Assembly (NCBI GenBank): GCA_945910005.1
Contig: OX246745.1
Coordinates: 42,534,433-42,598,432, forward strand
DNA: 64,000 nt
Direction of reading: 5' to 3'
Source of the DNA: Isoperla grammatica
Lineage: Eukaryota; Arthropoda; Insecta; Plecoptera; Perlodidae
Shown: positions 35,395-49,363 of the stretch, in pieces
How the letters are laid out: each line of letters begins with the position of its first letter
Position numbering within the stretch: the stretch's first letter is position 1
Notes under the pieces: generated by a model
The model's input: only the letters and a program-made list of their open reading frames with translations
Databases searched by the model: none
What the model was told of the DNA's origin: nothing
Translations under genes and position numbers: made by a program

Positions 35395-35850
35395 ATATCA
35401 ACAGCTGATAATGATTAAACAGTGTGCATATTTGATAGAGGGCTGGAATGGCCTTAAGGCCAGTGTAGGACACAATGCCCTCTTTAGCCTGATGAGTGAT
35501 GATTGATGAATGATAATGAGGAAGGGAGGAGGGGAAGCCTGGTACCAGCACGTAGCCTACTCCTGTAGAAAAGTACCAAGGGGACCATCGGCTTTACGTC
35601 CCATCCGAAAGGACGGTGTAACTTTGACCAGTCATATAGGTTCCTCCACTTACCTGGACTGCCGAGCAGTTGACGAGAAGAACAAAGCTGTTACACAAGC
35701 TTTCGAACCCTCCAATCTGCTCTAACCAACGGTAACTAGTGTTTCAGAGGGGAGTGGTCACCCATCCACCTCCTGACCTAGCCCGAAATTGCTTAACTTC
35801 GATGTTCGTATGGGAACCGGCTAAGCGACCGCGGCTAAACCGTTGGCTTG
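35395..35850 (-). mobile_element. 5S rRNA-derived SINE
   Basis: Reading the minus strand from about 35822, the sequence follows eukaryotic 5S rRNA: CCGGTTCC, ATCGAAGTTAAGCAA, TTCGGGCT and GGATGGGTGACC. The last three cover the pol III internal control region (A box, intermediate element, C box). Next is a tRNA-like piece (GGTTAGAGCAG then GGTTCGAA, 35732-35702), then a body with CGGATGGGACGTAAAGCCGA. The tail passes through ATCATTCATCAATCATC and CTGGCCTTAAGGCC towards 35400. A 5S head plus an unrelated body is the hallmark of SINE3-type elements. The 5S match is partial (roughly nucleotides 24-90), so it is not a functional 5S gene. Confidence 0.7.
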
Positions 35851-35977
35851 TCCCTCCATAGTAGACATAATACTGGCGGGCGTTGAGTGACTAATATCTA
35901 CGGCCTCTATGAGGGTCAAAGCATCTGATCGCGACTTTCAGTCCAAAAACTATCCCGTGATCTGATACGTACAATCT

Positions 35978-38900
35978 TGACACGTGACAGATACCAACCT
36001 GTAGTGATGTGGTCACGTGACAGATACCGACCTGTAGTGATCTGGTCACGTGACGGATACCGACCTATAGTGATCTGGTCACGTGACAGATACCGACCTG
36101 TAGTGATCTGGTCACGTGACAGATACCGACCTGTAGTGATGTGGTCACGTGACAGATACCGACCTATAGTGATCTGGTCACGTGACAGATACCGACCTGT
36201 AGTGATGTGGTCACGTGACAGATACCGACCTGTAGTGATCTGGTCACGTGACAGATACCGACCTGTAGTGATCTGGTCACGTGACAGATACCGACCTGTA
36301 GTGATCTGGTCACGTGACAGATACCGACCTGTAGTGATGTGGTCACGTGACAGATACCGACCTATAGTGATCTGGTCACGTGACAGATACCGACCTGTAG
36401 TGATCTGGTCACGTGACAGATACCGACCTGTAGTGATCTGGTCACGTGACAGATACCGACCTATAGTGATCTGGTCACGTGACAGATACCGACCTGTAGT
36501 GATGTGGTCACGTGACAGATACCGACCTATAGTGATCTGGTCACGTGACGGATACCAACCTGTAGTGATGTGGTCACGTGACAGATACCGACCTATAGTG
36601 ATCTGGTCACGTGACAGATACCGACCTATAGTGATCTGGTCACGTGACAGATACCGACCTATAGTGATCTGGTCACGTGACAGATACCGACCTGTAGTGA
36701 TGTGGTCACGTGACAGATACCGACCTATAGTGATCTGGTCACGTGACGGATACCGACCTGTAGTGATCTGGTCACGTGACAGATACCGACCTGTAGTGAT
36801 GTGGTCACGTGACAGATACCGACCTATAGTGATCTGGTCACGTGACGGATACCGACCTGTAGTGATCTGGTCACAGACAGATACCGACCTATAGTGATCT
36901 GGTCACGTGACAGATACCGACCTGTAGTGATCTGGTCACGTGACAGATACCGACCTATAGTGATGTGGTCACGTGACAGATACCAACCTGTAGTGATCTG
37001 GTCACGTGACAGATACCGACCTGTAGTGATCTGGTCACGTGACAGATACCGACCTGTAGTGATCTGGTCACGTGACAGATACCGACCTGTAGTGATGTGG
37101 TCACGTGACAGATACCAACCTGTAGTGATCTGGTCACGTGACAGATAACGACCTGTAGTGATCTGGTCACGTGACAGATACCGACCTGTAGTGATCTGGT
37201 CACGTGACAGATACCGACCTGTAGTGATCTGGTCACGTGACAGATACCAACCTGTAGTGATCTGGTCACGTGACAGATACCGACCTGTAGTGATCTGGTC
37301 ACGTGACAGATACCGACCTGTAGTGATGTGGTCACGTGACAGATACCGACCTGTAGTGATCTGGTCACGTGACAGATACCGACCTGTAGTGATCTGGTCA
37401 CGTGACAGATACCGACCTATAGTGATGTGGTCACGTGACAGATACCGACCTGTAGTGATCTGGTCACGTGACAGATACCGACCTGTAGTGATCTGGTCAC
37501 GTGACAGATACCGACCTGTAGTGATGTGGTCACGTGACAGATACCGACCTGTAGTGATCTGGTCACGTGACAGATACCGACCTGTAGTGATCTGGTCACG
37601 TGACAGATACCGACCTGTAGTGATGTGGTCACGTGACAGATACCGACCTATAGTGATCTGGTCACGTGACAGATACCGACCTATAGTGATGTGGTCACGT
37701 GACAGATACCGACCTGTAGTGATCTGGTCACGTGACAGATACCGACCTGTAGTGATGTGGTCACGTGACAGATACCGACCTGTAGTGATCTGGTCACGTG
37801 ACAGATACCGACCTGTAGTGATCTGGTCACGTGACAGATACCGACCTGTAGTGATCTGGTCACGTGACAGATACCAACCTGTAGTGAGTCGGTCACGTGA
37901 CAGATACCGACCTGTAGTGATCTGGTCACGTGACAGATACCGACCTGTAGTGATGTGGTCACGTGACAGATACCGACCTGTAGTGATCTGGTCACGTGAC
38001 AGATACCGACCTGTAGTGATCTGGTCACGTGACGGATACCAACCTGTAGTGATCTGGTCACGTGACGGATACCAACCTGTAGTGATCTGGTCACGTGACG
38101 GATACCAACCTGTAGTGATCTGGTCACGTGACAGATACCGACCTGTAGTGATCTGGTCACGTGACAGATACCGACCTGTAGTGATCTGGTCACGTGACAG
38201 ATACCGACCTATAATGATCTGGTCACGTGACAGATACCGACCTGTAGTGATCTGGTCACGTGACAGATACCGACCTGTAGTGATGTGGTCACGTGACAGA
38301 TACCGACCTATAGTGATGTGGTCACGTGACAGATACCAACCTGTAGTGATGTGGTCACGTGACAGATACCGACCTATAGTGATCTGGTCACGTGACAGAT
38401 ACCAACCTGTAGTGATGTGGTCACGTGACAGATACCGACCTGTAGTGATCTGGTCACGTGACAGATACCGACCTATAGTGATCTGGTCACGTGACACATA
38501 CCGACCTGTAGTGATCTGGTCACGTGACGGATACCGACCTGTAGTGATCTGGTCACGTGACAGATACCGACCTATAATGATCTGGACACGTGACAGATAC
38601 CAACCTGTAGTGATGTGGTTACGTGACAGATACCGACCTATAATGATCTGGTCACGTGACAGATAGCAACCTGTAGTGATGTGGTCACGTGACAGATACC
38701 GACCTATAATGATCTGGTCACGTGACAGATACCAACCTGTAGTGATCTGGTCACGTGACAGATACCGACCTGTAGTGATCTGGTCACGTGACAGATACCG
38801 ACCTGTAGTGATCTGGTCACGTGACGGATACCGACCTATAGTGATCTGGTCACGTGACAGATACCGACCTGTAGTGATCTGGTCACGTGACAGATACCGA

Positions 38901-41900
38901 CCTGTAGTGATCTGGTCACGTGACGGATACCGACCTGTAGTGATCTGGACACGTGACAGATACCGACTTATAGTGATCTGGTCACGTGACAGATACCGAC
39001 CTGTAGTGATCTGGTCACGTGACAGATACCGACCTGTAGTGATCTGGTCACGTGACAGATACCGACCTATAGTGATCTGGTCACGTGACAGATACCGACC
39101 TGTAGTGATCTGGTCACGTGACGGATACCGACCTGTAGTGATCTGGTCACGTGACAGATACCAACCTGTAGTGATCTGGTCACGTGACAGATACCGACCT
39201 GTAGTGATGTGGTCACGTGACAGATACCGACCTGTAGTGATCTGGTCACGTGACAGATACCAACCTGTAGTGATCTGGTCACGTGACAGATACCGACCTG
39301 TAGTGATGTGGTCACGTGACAGATACCGACCTGTAGTGATCTGGTCACGTGACAGATACCGACCTATAGTGATCTGGTCACGTGACAGATACCGACCTGT
39401 AGTGATCTAGTCACGTGACAGATACCAACCTGTAGTGATGTGGTCACGTGACAGATACCGACCTGTAGTGATCTGGTCACGTGACAGATACCGACCTGTA
39501 GTAATCTGGTCACGTGACAGATACCGACCTATAGTGATCTGGTCACGTGACAGATACCGACCTGTAGTGATCTGGTCACGTGACAGATACCGACCTATAG
39601 TGAGTCGGTCACGTGACAGATACCGACCTGTAGTGATGTGGTCACGTGACAGATACCGACCTGTAGTAATCTGGTCACGTGACAGATACCGACCTATAGT
39701 GATCTGGTCACGTGACAGATACCGACCTGTAGTGATCTGGTCACGTGACAGATACCGACCTATAGTGAGTCGGTCACGTGACAGATACCGACCTGTAGTG
39801 ATGTGGTCACGTGACAGATACCGACCTGTAGTAATCTGGTCACGTGACAGATACCGACCTATAGTGATCTGGTCACGTGACAGATACCGACCTATAGTGA
39901 GTCGGTCACGTGACAGATACCGACCTGTAGTGATGTGGTCACGTGACAGATACCGACCTGTAGTAATCTGGTCACGTGACAGATACCAACCTGTAGTGAT
40001 CTGGTCACGTGACAGATACCGACCTGTAGTGATGTGGTCACGTGACAGATACCGACCTATAGTGATGTGGTCACGTGACAGATACCGACCTGTAGTGATC
40101 TGGTCACGTGACAGATACCGACCTATAGTGATGTGGTCACGTGACAGATACCGACCTATAGTGATGTGGTCACGTGACAGATACCGACCTGTAGTGATCT
40201 GGTCACGTGACAGATACCGACCTGTAGTGATCTGGTCACGTGACAGATACCGACCTGTAGTGATGTGGTCACGTGACAGATACCGACCTGTAGTGATGTG
40301 GTCACGTGACAGATACCGACCTGTAGTGATGTGGTCACGTGACAGATACCGACCTGTAGTGATCTGGTCACGTGACAGATACCGACCTATAGTGATGTGG
40401 TCACGTGACAGATACCAACCTGTAGTGATCTGGTCACGTGACAGATACCGACCTATAGTGATGTGGTCACGTGACAGATACCGACCTATAGTGATCTGGT
40501 CACGTGACAGATACCGACCTGTAGTGATCTGGTCACGTGACAGATACCGACCTGTAGTGATGTGGTCACGTGACAGATACCAACCTGTAGTGATGTGGTC
40601 ACAAGACAGATACCGACCTGTAGTGATCTGGTCACGTGACAGATACCGACCTGTAGTGATCTGGTCACGTGACAGATACCGACCTGTAGTGATGTGGTCA
40701 CGTGACGGATACTGACCTGTAGTGATGTGGTCACGTGACAGATACCGACCTGTAGTGATCTGGTCACGTGACAGATACCAACCTGTAGTGATCTGGTCAC
40801 GTGACAGATACCGACCTGTAGTGATCTGGTCACGTGACAGATACCGACCTGTAGTGATCTGGTCACGTGACAGATACCGACCTGTAGTGATGTGGTCACG
40901 TGACGGATACCGACCTGTAGTGATGTGGTCACGTGACAGATACCGACCTGTAGTGATCTGGTCACGTGACAGATACCAACCTGTAGTGATCTGGTCACGT
41001 GACAGATACCGACCTGTAGTGATGTGGTCACGTGACAGATACCAACCTGTAGTGATCTGGTCACGTGACGGATACCAACCTGTAGTGATCTGGTCACGTG
41101 ACAGATACCAACCTATAGTGATGTGGTCACGTGACAGATACCAACCTGTAGTGATCTGGTCACGTGACAGATACCAACCTGTAGTGATCTGGTCACGTGA
41201 CAGATACCAACCTGTAGTGATCTGGTCACGTGACAGATACTAACCTGTAGTGATCTGGTCATGTGACAGATACCGACCTGAAGTGATCTGGTCACGTGAC
41301 AGATACCAACCTGTAGTGATCTGGTCACGTGACAGATACCGACCTGTAGTGATCTGGTCACGTGACAGATACCGACCTGTAGTGATGTGGTCACGTGACA
41401 GATACCAACCTGTAGTGATCTGGTCACGTGACAGATACCGACCTGTAGTGATGTGGTCACGTGACAGATACCAACCTGTAGTGATCTGGTCACGTGACAG
41501 ATACCAACCTGTAGTGATGTGGTCACGTGACAGATACCGACCTGTAGTGATCTGGTCACGTGACAGATACCAACCTGTAGTGATCTGGTCACGTGACAGA
41601 TACTAACCTGTAGTGATCTGGTCACGTGACAGATACCGACCTGTAGTGATCTGGTCACGTGACAGATACCGACCTGTTGTGATGTGGTCACGTGACAGAT
41701 ACCGACCTGTAGTGATGTGGTCACGTGACAGATACTAACCTGTAGTGATCTGGTCACGTGACAGATACCGACCTGTAGTGATCTGGTCACGTGACAGATA
41801 CCGACCTGTTGTGATGTGGTCACGTGACAGATACCGACCTGTTGTGATCTGGTCACGTGACAGATACTAACCTGTAGTGATCTGGTCACGTGACAGATAC

Positions 41901-44900
41901 CGACCTGTAGTGATCTGGTCACGTGGCAGATACCGACCTGTTGTGATGTGGTCACGTGACAGATACCGACCTGTAGTGATGTGGTCACGTGACAGATACC
42001 GACCTGTAGTGATGTGGTCACGTGACAGATACCAACCTGTAGTGATGTGGTCACGTGACAGATACCGACCTGTTGTGATGTGGTCACGTGACAGATACCG
42101 ACCTGTAGTGATGTGGTCACGTGACAGATACCGACCTGTAGTGATCTGGTCACGTGACAGATACCGACCTGTAGTGATGTGGTCACGTGACAGATACCAA
42201 CCTGTAGTGATCTGGTCACGTGACAGATACCAACCTGTAGTGATCTGGTCACGTGACAGATACCGACCTGTAGTGATCTGGTCACGTGACAGATACCGAC
42301 CTGTAGTGATCTGGTCACGTGACAGATACCGACCTGTAGTGATCTGGTCACGTGACGGATACCGACCTGTAGTGATGTGGTCACGTGACAGATACCGACC
42401 TGTAGTGATCTGGTCACGTGACAGATACCGACCTGTAGTGATCTGGTCACGTGACAGATACCAACCTGTAGTGATCTGGTCACGTGACAGATACCGACCT
42501 GTAGTGATCTGGTCACGTGACAGATACCGACCTGTAGTGATCTGGTCACGTGACGGATACCAACCTGAAGTGATCTGGTCACGTGACAGATACCGACCTG
42601 TAGTGATGTGGTCACGTGACAGATACCAACCTGTAGTGATCTGGTCACGTGACGGATACCAACCTGTAGTGATCTGGTCACGTGACAGATACCAACCTAT
42701 AGTGATCTGGTCACGTGACAGATACCGACCTGTAGTGATCTGGTCACGTGACAGATACCGACCTGTAGTGATCTGGTCACGTGACAGATACCGACCTGTA
42801 GTGATCTGGTCACGTGACAGATACCAACCTGTAGTGATCTGGTCACGTGACAGATACCGACCTGTAGTGATCTGGTCACGTGACAGATACCGACCTGTAG
42901 TGATCTGGTCACGTGACGGATACCAACCTGAAGTGATCTGGTCACGTGACAGATACCGACCTGTAGTGATGTGGTCACGTGACAGATACCAACCTGTAGT
43001 GATCTGGTCACGTGACGGATACCAACCTGTAGTGATCTGGTCACGTGACAGATACCAACCTATAGTGATCTGGTCACGTGACAGATACCGACCTGTAGTG
43101 ATCTGGTCACGTGACAGATACCGACCTGTAGTGATCTGGTCACGTGACAGATACCGACCTGTAGTGATCTGGTCACGTGACAGATACCGACCTGTAGTGA
43201 TCTGGTCACGTGACAGATACCGACCTGTAGCCGATACCGACCTGTAGTGATCTGGTCACGTGACAGATACCGACCTGTAGTGATGTGGTCACGTGACAGA
43301 TACCGACCTGTAGTGATCTGGTCACGTGACAGATACCGACCTATAGTGATCTGGTCACGTGACAGATACCGACCTGTAGTGATCTGGTCACGTGACAGAT
43401 ACCGACCTGTAGTGATCTGGTCACGTGACAGATACCGACCTGTAGTGATGTGGTCACGTGACAGATACCGACCTATAGTGATCTGGTCACGTGACAGATA
43501 CCGACCTGTAGTGATCTGGTCACGTGACAGATACCGACCTATAGTGATCTGGTCACGTGACAGATACCGACCTGTAGTGATCTGGTCACGTGACAGATAC
43601 CGACCTGTAGTGATCTGGTCACGTGACAGATACCGACCTATAGTGATCTGGTCACGTGACAGATACCGACCTGTAGTGATCTGGTCACGTGACAGATACC
43701 AACCTGTAGTGATCTGGTCACGTGACAGATACCGACCTGTAGTGATGTGGTCACGTGACAGATACCGACCTGTAGTGATGTGGTCACGTGACAGATACCG
43801 ACCTGTAGTGATCTGGTCACGTGACAGATACCGACCTGTAGTGATGTGGTCACGTGACAGATACCGACCTATAGTGATCTGGTCACGTGACAGATACCGA
43901 CCTGTAGTGATGTGGTCACGTGACAGATACCGACCTATAGTGATCTGGTCACGTGACAGATACCGACCTGTAGTGATGTGGTCACGTGACAGATACCGAC
44001 CTGTAGTGATGTGGTCACGTGACAGATACCGACCTTTAGTGATGTGGTCACGTGACAGATACCGACCTGTAGTGATGTGGTCACGTGACAGATACCGACC
44101 TGTAGTGATGTGGTCACGTGACAGATACCGACCTGTAGTGATCTGGTCACGTGACAGATACCGACCTGTAGTGATGAGGTCACGTGACAGATACCGACCT
44201 GTAGTGATGTGGTCACGTGACAGATACCGACCTTTAGTGATCTGGTCACGTGACAGATACCAACCTGTAGTGATGTGGTCACGTGACAGATACCGACCTG
44301 TAGTGATGTGGTCACGTGACAGATACCAACCTGTAGTGATGTGGTCACGTGACAGATACCGACCTGTAGTGATGTGGTCACGTGACAGATACCGACCTAT
44401 AGTGATCTGGTCACGTGACAGATACCGACCTGTAGTGATCTGGTCACGTGACAGATACCGACCTATAGTGATCTGGTCACGTGACAGATACCGACCTATA
44501 GTGATGTGGTCACGTGACAGATACCGACCTGTAGTGATCTGGTCACGTGACAGATACCGACCTGTAGTGATCTGGTCACGTGACAGATACCGACCTGTAG
44601 TGATGTGGTCACGTGACAGATACCGACCTGTAGTGATCTGGTCACGTGACAGATACCAACCTGTAGTGATCTGGTCACGTGACAGATACCGACCTGTAGT
44701 GATGTGGTCACGTGACGGATACCGACCTGTAGTGATCTGGTCACGTGACAGATACCGACCTGTAGTGATGTGGTCACGTGACAGATACCGACCTATAGTG
44801 ATCTGGTCACGTGACAGATACCGACCTGTATGATCTGGTCACGTGACAGATACCGACCTGTAGTGATGTGGTCACGTGACAGATACCGACCTGTAGTGAT

Positions 44901-46943
44901 CTGGTCACGTGACAGATACCGACCTATAGTGATCTGGTCACGTGACAGATACCGACCTGTAGTGATCTGGTCACGTGACAGATACCAACCTGTAGTGATC
45001 TGGTCACGTGACAGATACCGACCTGTAGTGATGTGGTCACGTGACAGATACCAACCTGTAGTTATGTGGTCACGTGACAGATACCAACCTGTAGTGATCT
45101 GGTCACGTGACAGATACCGACCTATAGTGATCTGGTCACGTGACAGATACCGACCTGTAGTGATCTGGTCACGTGACAGATACCGACCTGTATTAATCTG
45201 GTCACGTGACAGATACCGACCTGTAGTGATCTGGTCACGTGACAGATACCAACCTGTAGTGATCTGGTCACGTGACAGATACCGACCTGTAGTGATGTGG
45301 TCACGTGACAGATACCGACCTGTAGTGATCTGGTCACGTGACAGATACCAACCTGTAGTGATGTGGTCACGTGACAGATACCGACCTGTAGTGATGTGGT
45401 CACGTGACAGATACCGACCTGTAGTGATCTGGTCACGTGACAGATACCGACCTATAGTGATCTGGTCACGTGACAGATACCGACCTATAGTGATCTGGTC
45501 ACGTGACAGATACCAACCTGTAGTGATGTGGTCACGTGACAGATACCGACCTGTAGTGATCTGGTCACGTGACAGATACCGACCTGTAGTGATGTGGTCA
45601 CGTGACAGATACCGACCTGTAGTGATGTGGTCACGTGACAGATACCGACCTGTAGTGATGTGGTCACGTGACAGATACCGACCTGTAGTGATCTGGTCAC
45701 GTGACAGATACCGACCTACAGTGATCTGGTCACGTGACGGATACCAACCTGTAGTGATGTGGTCACGTGACAGATACCGACCTGTAGTGATGTGGTCACG
45801 TGACAGATACCGACCTGTAGTGATCTGGTCAAGTGACAGATACCGACCTATAGTGATGTGGTCACGTGACAGATACCGACCTATAGTGATGTGGTCACGT
45901 GACAGATACCGACCTATAGTGATCTGGTCACGTGACAGATACCGACCTATAGTGATCTGGTCACGTGACAGATACCGACCTATAGTGATGTGGTCACGTG
46001 ACAGATACCGACCTGTAGTGATGTGGTCACGTGACAGATACCGACCTGTAGTGATCTGGTCAAGTGACAGATACCGACCTATAGTGATGTGGTCACGTGA
46101 CAGATACCGACCTATAGTGATGTGGTCACGTGACAGATACCGACCTATAGTGATGTGGTCACGTGACAGATACCGACCTGTAGTGATCTGGTCACGTGAC
46201 AGATACCGACCTGTAGTGATCTGGTCACGTGACAGATACCGACCTGTAGTGATCTGGTCACGTGACAGATACCGACCTGTAGTGATGTGGTCACGTGACA
46301 GATACCGACCTGTAGTGATGTGGTCACGTGACAGATACCGACCTATAGTGATGTGGTCACGTGACAGATACCGACCTGTAGTGATCTGGTCACGTGACAG
46401 ATACCGACCTGTAGTGATCTGGTCACGTGACAGATACCGACCTATAGTGATGTGGTCACGTGACAGATACCGACCTGTAGTGATCTGGTCACGTGACAGA
46501 TACCGACCTATAGTGATGTGGTCACGTGACAGATACCGACCTATAGTGATGTGGTCACGTGACAGATACCGACCTATAGTGATGTGGTCACGTGACAGAT
46601 ACCGACCTGTAGTGATCTGGTCACGTGACAGATACCGACCTGTAGTGATCTGGTCACGTGACAGATACCGACCTATAGTGATCTGGTCACGTGACAGATA
46701 CCGACCTGTAGTGATCTGGTCACGTGACAGATACCGACCTGTAGTGATCTGGTCACGTGACAGATACCGACCTGTAGTGATGTGGTCACGTGACAGATAC
46801 CGACCTGTAGTGATCTGGTCACGTGACAGATACCGACCTATAGTGATCTGGTCACGTGACAGATACCGACCTGTAGTGATCTGGTCACGTGACAGATACC
46901 GACCTGTAGTGATCTGGTCACGTGACAGATACCAACCTGTAGT
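35978..46943 (+). repeat. 33-bp satellite, about 330 copies, each with a GTCACGTGAC palindrome
   Basis: An 11-kb array of 33-bp units: GGTCACGTGACAGATACCGA then CCTGTAGTGATCT. Polymorphic sites are CT/GT before GGTCAC, A/G in GACAG/GACGG, ACCG/ACCA and CTGTA/CTATA. Almost every unit keeps CACGTG. Rare breaks occur near 36870 (deletion), 40604 (CACAAGAC), 41262 (CATGTG), 43231 (shortened unit), 44831 (one-base loss), and 45829 and 46060 (CAAGTG). The period is a multiple of three, so frames such as SRDRYRPVVIW repeat for up to 716 codons on the plus strand and TRSLQVGICHV on the minus. Both strands are open and frames break at single indels, so I regard them as non-coding. Confidence 0.98.
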
Positions 46944-47282
46944 TATTAACAGGGCGATGCTATGTTTATCAGCGGCTTGATCGTTACTGAAGGCGTATGC
47001 TCAGCGGTGATTGGCTTATCGCCTGCTTCTAACGAACAACACAAATGATAAACTTATCGTCACCCATACAAAATCGCCAGCTGGACCAATTGACGTTATT
47101 TGGTATTTGGCTGATTTTTAACGAGCTAGTTTTCTCTAAGCTTGGGTTGATGTAAAGCTGTAATGCTTTGAAGCTGTAAGGAAAGCGCTCAGGGTCCCCC
47201 GTGTTAGCGCAGCACCACAGTACACAGCATGATTGTGGTGCATCTACTTTCTGGCGTTCACAAACAAGAGACGATGGCTCTG
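46944..47282. other. No gene seen
   Basis: Spacer between the 33-bp and 16-bp arrays. An 86-codon minus frame here has no recognisable domain. Confidence 0.5.
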
Positions 47283-47990
47283 AGCTCACTGTGCGCTGAG
47301 CTCACTGTGCGCTGAGCTCACTGTGCTCTGAGCTCACTGTGCTCTGAGCTCACTGTGCTCTGAGCTCACTGTGCTCTGAGCTCACTGTGCTCTGAGCTCA
47401 CTGTGCTCTGAGCTCACTGTGCTCTGAGCTCACTGTGCGCTGAGCTCACTGTGCGCTGAGCTCACTGTGCGCTGAGCTCACTGTGCTCTGAGCTCACTGT
47501 GCTCTGAGCTAACTGTGCTTGAGTACTGAGCTCACTGTGCTCTGAGCTCACTGTGCGCTGAGCTCACTGTGCGCTGAGCTCACTGTGCGCTGAGCTCACT
47601 GTGCGCTGAGCTCACTGTGCGCTGAGCTCACTGTGCTCTGAGCTCACGTGCGCTGAGCTCACTGTGCTCTGAGCTCACGTGCGCTGAGCTCACTGTGCGC
47701 TGAGCTCACTGTGCTCTGAGCTCACTGTGCTCTGAGCTTACTGTGCTTGAGTACTGAGCTCACTGTGCTCTGAGCTTACTGTGCTCTGAGCTCACTGTGC
47801 TCTGAGTTCACTGTGCTCTGAGCTCACTGTGCTCTGAGTTCACTGTGCTCTGAGCTTACTGTGCTCTGAGCTCACTGTGCTCTGAGTTCACTGTGCTCTG
47901 AGCTCACTGTGCTCTAAGTTCACTGTGCTCTGAGTTCACTGTGCTCTGAGCTTACTGTGCTTTGAGCTCACTGTGCTCTGGAGTCACTGA
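47283..47990 (+). repeat. 16-bp minisatellite, about 44 copies
   Basis: Units of CTGAGCTCACTGTGCT with CTCT/CGCT and CTC/TTC/CTT variants. GAGCTC palindromes occur in most units. A TTGAGTACTGAGCTC insert occurs twice (about 47519 and 47749), 230 bp apart, suggesting a block duplication. Confidence 0.96.
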
Positions 47991-48047
47991 GCTTACTACT
48001 AACTTACTACTTACTTACTTTCTAACATACTTACTACTTACTCACTC

Positions 48048-48082
<35 letters not shown>

Positions 48083-48500
48083 TACTTACTTACTTACATA
48101 ATTACTTACTTACTTAATTACTTACCTACTTACTTACTTACTTGCTTACTTACTTACATAATTACTTCCTTATTACTTACCTACTTACTTACTTACTTGC
48201 TTACTTACTTACTAACTTAATTACTTACTTATTTACTTCCTTACTTACTTCCTTACTTACTTACTTACTTAATTACTTACTTACTCAATTATTTACTTAC
48301 TTACTTACTTGCTTACTTACTTACTTACTTACTTTCTTCTTACTTACTTACATACTTACTACTTACTTACTTAATTACTTACTGACTTACTTAATTACTT
48401 ACTTATTTACTTCTTTACTTACTAACTTACTTAGTTACTTACTTACTTACTTACTTAATTACTTACTTATTTACTTACTCACTTATTAACTTACTTACTC

Positions 48501-48543
<43 letters not shown>

Positions 48544-48618
48544 TACTACTTACTCACTTACTCACTTACTTACTTACTTTATTACTTACTTATTTACCTA
48601 CTTACTTACTTACCTACG

Positions 48619-48674
<56 letters not shown>

Positions 48675-48771
48675 TACTACTTACTCACTTACTCACTTAC
48701 TTTATTACTTACTTATTTACTTACTTACTTACTTTATTACTTACTTACTTACTTACTTACTTCCTTACTTC

Positions 48772-48806
<35 letters not shown>

Positions 48807-48840
48807 TCTTATTTACTTACTTACTTACTTAACTTACTTA
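47991..48840 (+). repeat. (CTTA)n tetranucleotide array
   Basis: About 850 bp of CTTA with ATTA, TTTA, CATA and CTCA variants. Second such array in the window (compare 31471-31985). Confidence 0.97.
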
Positions 48841-49363
48841 GAATTGCATCGCGGTCCGGGCTGCCACCAGAAAGTTCCTATGATGTAAATACTTCTCTGT
48901 AGAGATATAATATAAAAAATCTTAGAGTAGAAGTATAACTAGGATTCTTGTTTACGCCTTTACAGACTGAGCGTCATTTCACTCAACTCCACTAAACAGC
49001 TTCGCAAATATCAACAGCAAATCTAAAAGTAACATTAAGATAGTGATAAGGAATAGTTAAACGTCTATTTAGTTTTCCACGGTTGCGCAGAGTGTATTTA
49101 CACAGAACATAACATTTGAAAGCCTTTGTTACATCAGTGTGAATGTTATCAGTGGAGCACGAAGTTGGCACACCCAACATCATATACAGCTAGCGCCATG
49201 TAGGAGAGTAGCCAGTAGATAACGGTGTTCTACACTTCACTGTGTACCCTGTACCATGGCCAAATGGCGACAAATGAAAGAAACATATTTTCGCCTTATT
49301 TGTTGTTCATTTTGCCAATTATTATGTAAAGATGGAAAATTAAATTCTCTATGAAATGACATC
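48841..49363. other. No gene seen
   Basis: AT-rich spacer; a 63-codon minus frame is unrecognised. Confidence 0.5.

Noticed and set aside
35755..35822. Functional 5S rRNA gene
   Set aside because: Only the internal-promoter part matches, with substitutions, and it is followed by SINE body rather than a T-run terminator.
35977..46980. Very long frames (up to 716 codons) with SRDRYRPVVIW or TRSLQVGICHV repeats
   Set aside because: They arise because 33 is a multiple of 3. Both strands are open, frames break at single indels, there are no splice or start signals, and the variants are as expected for satellite DNA.
47991..48840. Telomeric or centromeric identity of the tetranucleotide arrays
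   Set aside because: CTTA repeats are not a known telomere motif and no TTAGGG-type tract exists in the window.
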